A stretch of 64,000 nucleotides of DNA from an uncultured Clostridia bacterium (GTDB taxonomy: Bacteria > Bacillota > Clostridia > Lachnospirales > CAG-274). This document shows positions 62,337 through 64,000 of the stretch, piece after piece. Under the pieces are notes generated by a model, which saw nothing but the letters and a program-made list of their open reading frames with translations, was not told the DNA's origin and did not search any database. The stretch spans positions 1 through 64,000 of the forward strand of contig CALWLD010000001.1 in assembly GCA_944381435.1 (NCBI GenBank). The letters are read 5' to 3'. Position numbers and translations under genes: made by a program. Every line of letters begins with the position of its first letter. Within the stretch, counting starts at the first letter, position 1.

Positions 62337-63715
62337 TTATTAATACTTTTTATATTTTTTAAATTATCTAAAAACTTAAAATTTGATATTTTATTGTTAG
62401 ATATATCAAGCTCTATAAGGTTTGTAAGATTTTGGATATAATCGGCATTTTGTATTTTATTGTTAGATACATTAAGCTTAACTAAATCAACAAGGTTTGA
62501 TATATAAGATATGTCTTTAATGTTATTAGAAGATACATCTAAAATTTTTAGGTTTTTAGGTTCTAGCACCTTTGGTATATTTTTTAATTTATTGCTTTGA
62601 AGGTTTAGAAATTCTAGGGTTTTAAAGTTTTCTAAAGAAATATCTTCTATAAAATTATCTGCCAAAGATATAAAAGATAGGTTATCTAGCTTGTTATTAA
62701 CATTAAAGCTTGATATGTTGTTATTATCTGCTAATATTATATGTATTTTAGGTAAATCATTACATATAGATAGGTTTTCTATATTATTAAAGGATACATC
62801 TATAAATTCTATATTTTTATTATGTTTTAAGCTATCTATGCTACATATAATATTTTGGTTTGCAATAAACTCTTTTAGGTTTTTCATATTTTTAACACAA
62901 GATATATCTTTTATATAGTTATTGCTTATATTTAAGTACATTAAATTTATATTATTTTTTATAGGCTTAATGTTAGATATTTTGTTTCCAGTTATATCTA
63001 GGTATTTTAGTGTGTTTGTAAGGTATAAAAAACTTATATCATTTATATTTAAGCTACATAGGATAAGTTTTTCAAGGTAATTTAGGGTTGAGATATATTT
63101 TATATCTTTTATATTGTTTTTAGTTGCATCTATTTCTTTTAAATTTTTATTATTTAAAATAGGCATTATATAGCTTATGTTGTTAAATGAAAAATCTATA
63201 GTTACTATAGATTTAGTGTTTTTAAGGGGCATAAGACTTTCTATTTTGTTATAAGATATATTAAGATAAGTAAGGTTTGTTAAGCTTTCTAGAAAATCTA
63301 TATTTTTTATGTTATTGTTGCTTATGTCTAAAAATTGTATATTTATCAAATCTTTTAAAGGGCTAAAATCGCTAACGCCACAGTTTTTAAGACCTAATGT
63401 ATCTAAGCTAGGTAGTTGTTTAAAAAAATCACAATATTTTTTAAATGTGTTATTATCTATTTGCCAACTTATAGCAATTATTTTTAAATTTAATAAATAA
63501 TTTTGTTTTTCTTTATCGGTAAATCCTGTGAAATTTTCATCGTCTTTAGGTTTTAGGCTAAAATACATTTGACTTTCTATATAGTTTTTTAATATTTCAT
63601 CAGGAAAATCTATAGATATTTTTAAAGTATTATCTTTTTTGGATAAACTTTCGTTATAGGTATTTGTGCTAATTTTTTTAAAGAGTTTATTTATTAAATT
63701 ATTAAAAATGCCCAC
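62333..63715 (-). CDS. Leucine-rich repeat protein (SDS22/internalin-type repeats)
   Basis: This 460-residue protein has an N-terminal region of about 100 residues without recognised fold, then about fifteen 22-residue LRRs of the pattern LxxLxxLDISNNxIxNIxxL (for example NIQFLDISNNNIKNIDFLES). No signal peptide, membrane helix or sorting motif is present, so it is probably cytoplasmic, unlike secreted internalins. LRR stacks bind proteins; the partner is unknown. The start follows GGGAGGG. It is convergent with spoVT and divergent from the AbgT gene. Confidence 0.85.
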   Translation of the reverse strand: MGIFNNLINKLFKKISTNTYNESLSKKDNTLKISIDFPDEILKNYIESQMYFSLKPKDDENFTGFTDKEKQNYLLNLKIIAISWQIDNNTFKKYCDFFKQLPSLDTLGLKNCGVSDFSPLKDLINIQFLDISNNNIKNIDFLESLTNLTYLNISYNKIESLMPLKNTKSIVTIDFSFNNISYIMPILNNKNLKEIDATKNNIKDIKYISTLNYLEKLILCSLNINDISFLYLTNTLKYLDITGNKISNIKPIKNNINLMYLNISNNYIKDISCVKNMKNLKEFIANQNIICSIDSLKHNKNIEFIDVSFNNIENLSICNDLPKIHIILADNNNISSFNVNNKLDNLSFISLADNFIEDISLENFKTLEFLNLQSNKLKNIPKVLEPKNLKILDVSSNNIKDISYISNLVDLVKLNVSNNKIQNADYIQNLTNLIELDISNNKISNFKFLDNLKNIKSINK

Positions 63716-63910
63716 TTTAAGCCCTCCCTTTTTTTGTGATTATATTCATTATAAGTTTATATTATAAAAAAGTCAAATACAACTGTATAAATTGCAAGAA
63801 ATATAATAAAAATACAAAAAATAAATATTTTTATGTTGTACATCTATATAAAAATTAGTATAATTATAAAATAAAAAATTATATTATACACTTTTTGAAA
63901 GGAGAAAAAT

Positions 63911-64000
63911 ATGAGCAAAAAAGAAAATGTCAAGAAAAAATCTTCTTTTTTTGATAAATTTTTAAATGGTATAGAAGTTGCAGGAAATAAGCTTCCTCAT
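63911..64000 (+). CDS. AbgT-family transporter, N-terminal fragment
   Basis: Only 30 codons lie in the window. The start MSKKENVKKKSSFFDKFLNG followed by IEVAGNKLPH matches the beginning of AbgT (p-aminobenzoyl-glutamate/antimetabolite) transporters, which continue with P-(V/F)-TLF. GGAG precedes the ATG by 7 nt. The gene is cut by the window end, so nothing further can be said. Confidence 0.7.
   Translation, partial: MSKKENVKKKSSFFDKFLNGIEVAGNKLPH

Overview
The window is about 64 kb of very AT-rich DNA from a low-GC Firmicute. The gene content points to an anaerobic, motile, endospore-forming member of the Clostridia. The evidence is a large Bacillus-type SRP RNA, a BofA-family protein and SpoVT (sporulation), CheR/CheA/CheW/CheB and a chemoreceptor (motility), Pta-AckA (acetate fermentation), an anaerobic-type radical SAM/SPASM enzyme, a water-forming type NADH oxidase, and AGGAGG ribosome sites with frequent GTG/TTG starts. 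A Lachnospirales-like lineage is my guess; the sequence alone does not fix the genus.

Layout. 0.2-3.6 kb is the end of a division and cell-wall cluster (murA, divIB/ftsQ, ftsZ). 3.9-5.4 kb holds a ferritin-like repeat protein and an L,D-transpeptidase. 5.5-7.3 kb is an arsenic operon (arsR, arsP-like permease, arsC). 7.5-12.1 kb is an AraC regulator divergent from a heterodimeric ABC exporter. 13-14.5 kb is pdxST, followed by a poly-HAMP chemoreceptor. 17.1-19.7 kb (minus strand) holds the SRP RNA, a HAD-like protein lacking its nucleophile, tadA and an HD-GYP phosphodiesterase. 19.9-22 kb carries an AI-2E family protein and a CPBP protease. 22.3-24 kb is an accessory patch: a SLOG-fold protein, two small ribbon-helix-helix proteins and a locus with the full architecture of an Fst/par type I toxin-antitoxin module. 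Two tRNAs, typA and deoD follow. 27.3-32.3 kb is a chemotaxis cluster. 32.4-35.4 kb holds pta, ackA, yceD and rpmF. 36-48 kb encodes a secreted CAP protein, a radical SAM/SPASM enzyme, a DUF1189 protein and two giant secreted fibronectin-III-type proteins. 48.4-49.8 kb is a foreign-looking HNH nuclease plus nucleotidyltransferase pair. 49.9-64 kb is mostly housekeeping: NADH oxidase, yaaL-bofA, rhomboid, metG-tatD-yabE-like, an Rpn-family nuclease, rhodanese, exoA, nadE, spoVT, a leucine-rich-repeat protein and the start of an AbgT transporter.

The least expected content lies between genes. Two families of short dispersed elements recur. Family B (about 135-165 bp when uninterrupted) has TTGTMGACAAA-like inverted ends and a C-rich hairpin core. 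It sits at gene ends, and in two cases a copy of the host terminator hairpin lies on each side of it. Family A (about 85-145 bp, AT-rich, several dyads) often abuts family B and in one case is nested inside it. The other standout is the Fst-like toxin-antitoxin locus at 23.6-23.9 kb. There, a TTG-started 33-residue toxin frame, a roughly 56-nt antisense RNA, a shared bidirectional terminator, a 20-bp perfect direct repeat and a 5'-3' inverted repeat in the toxin message can all be read directly.
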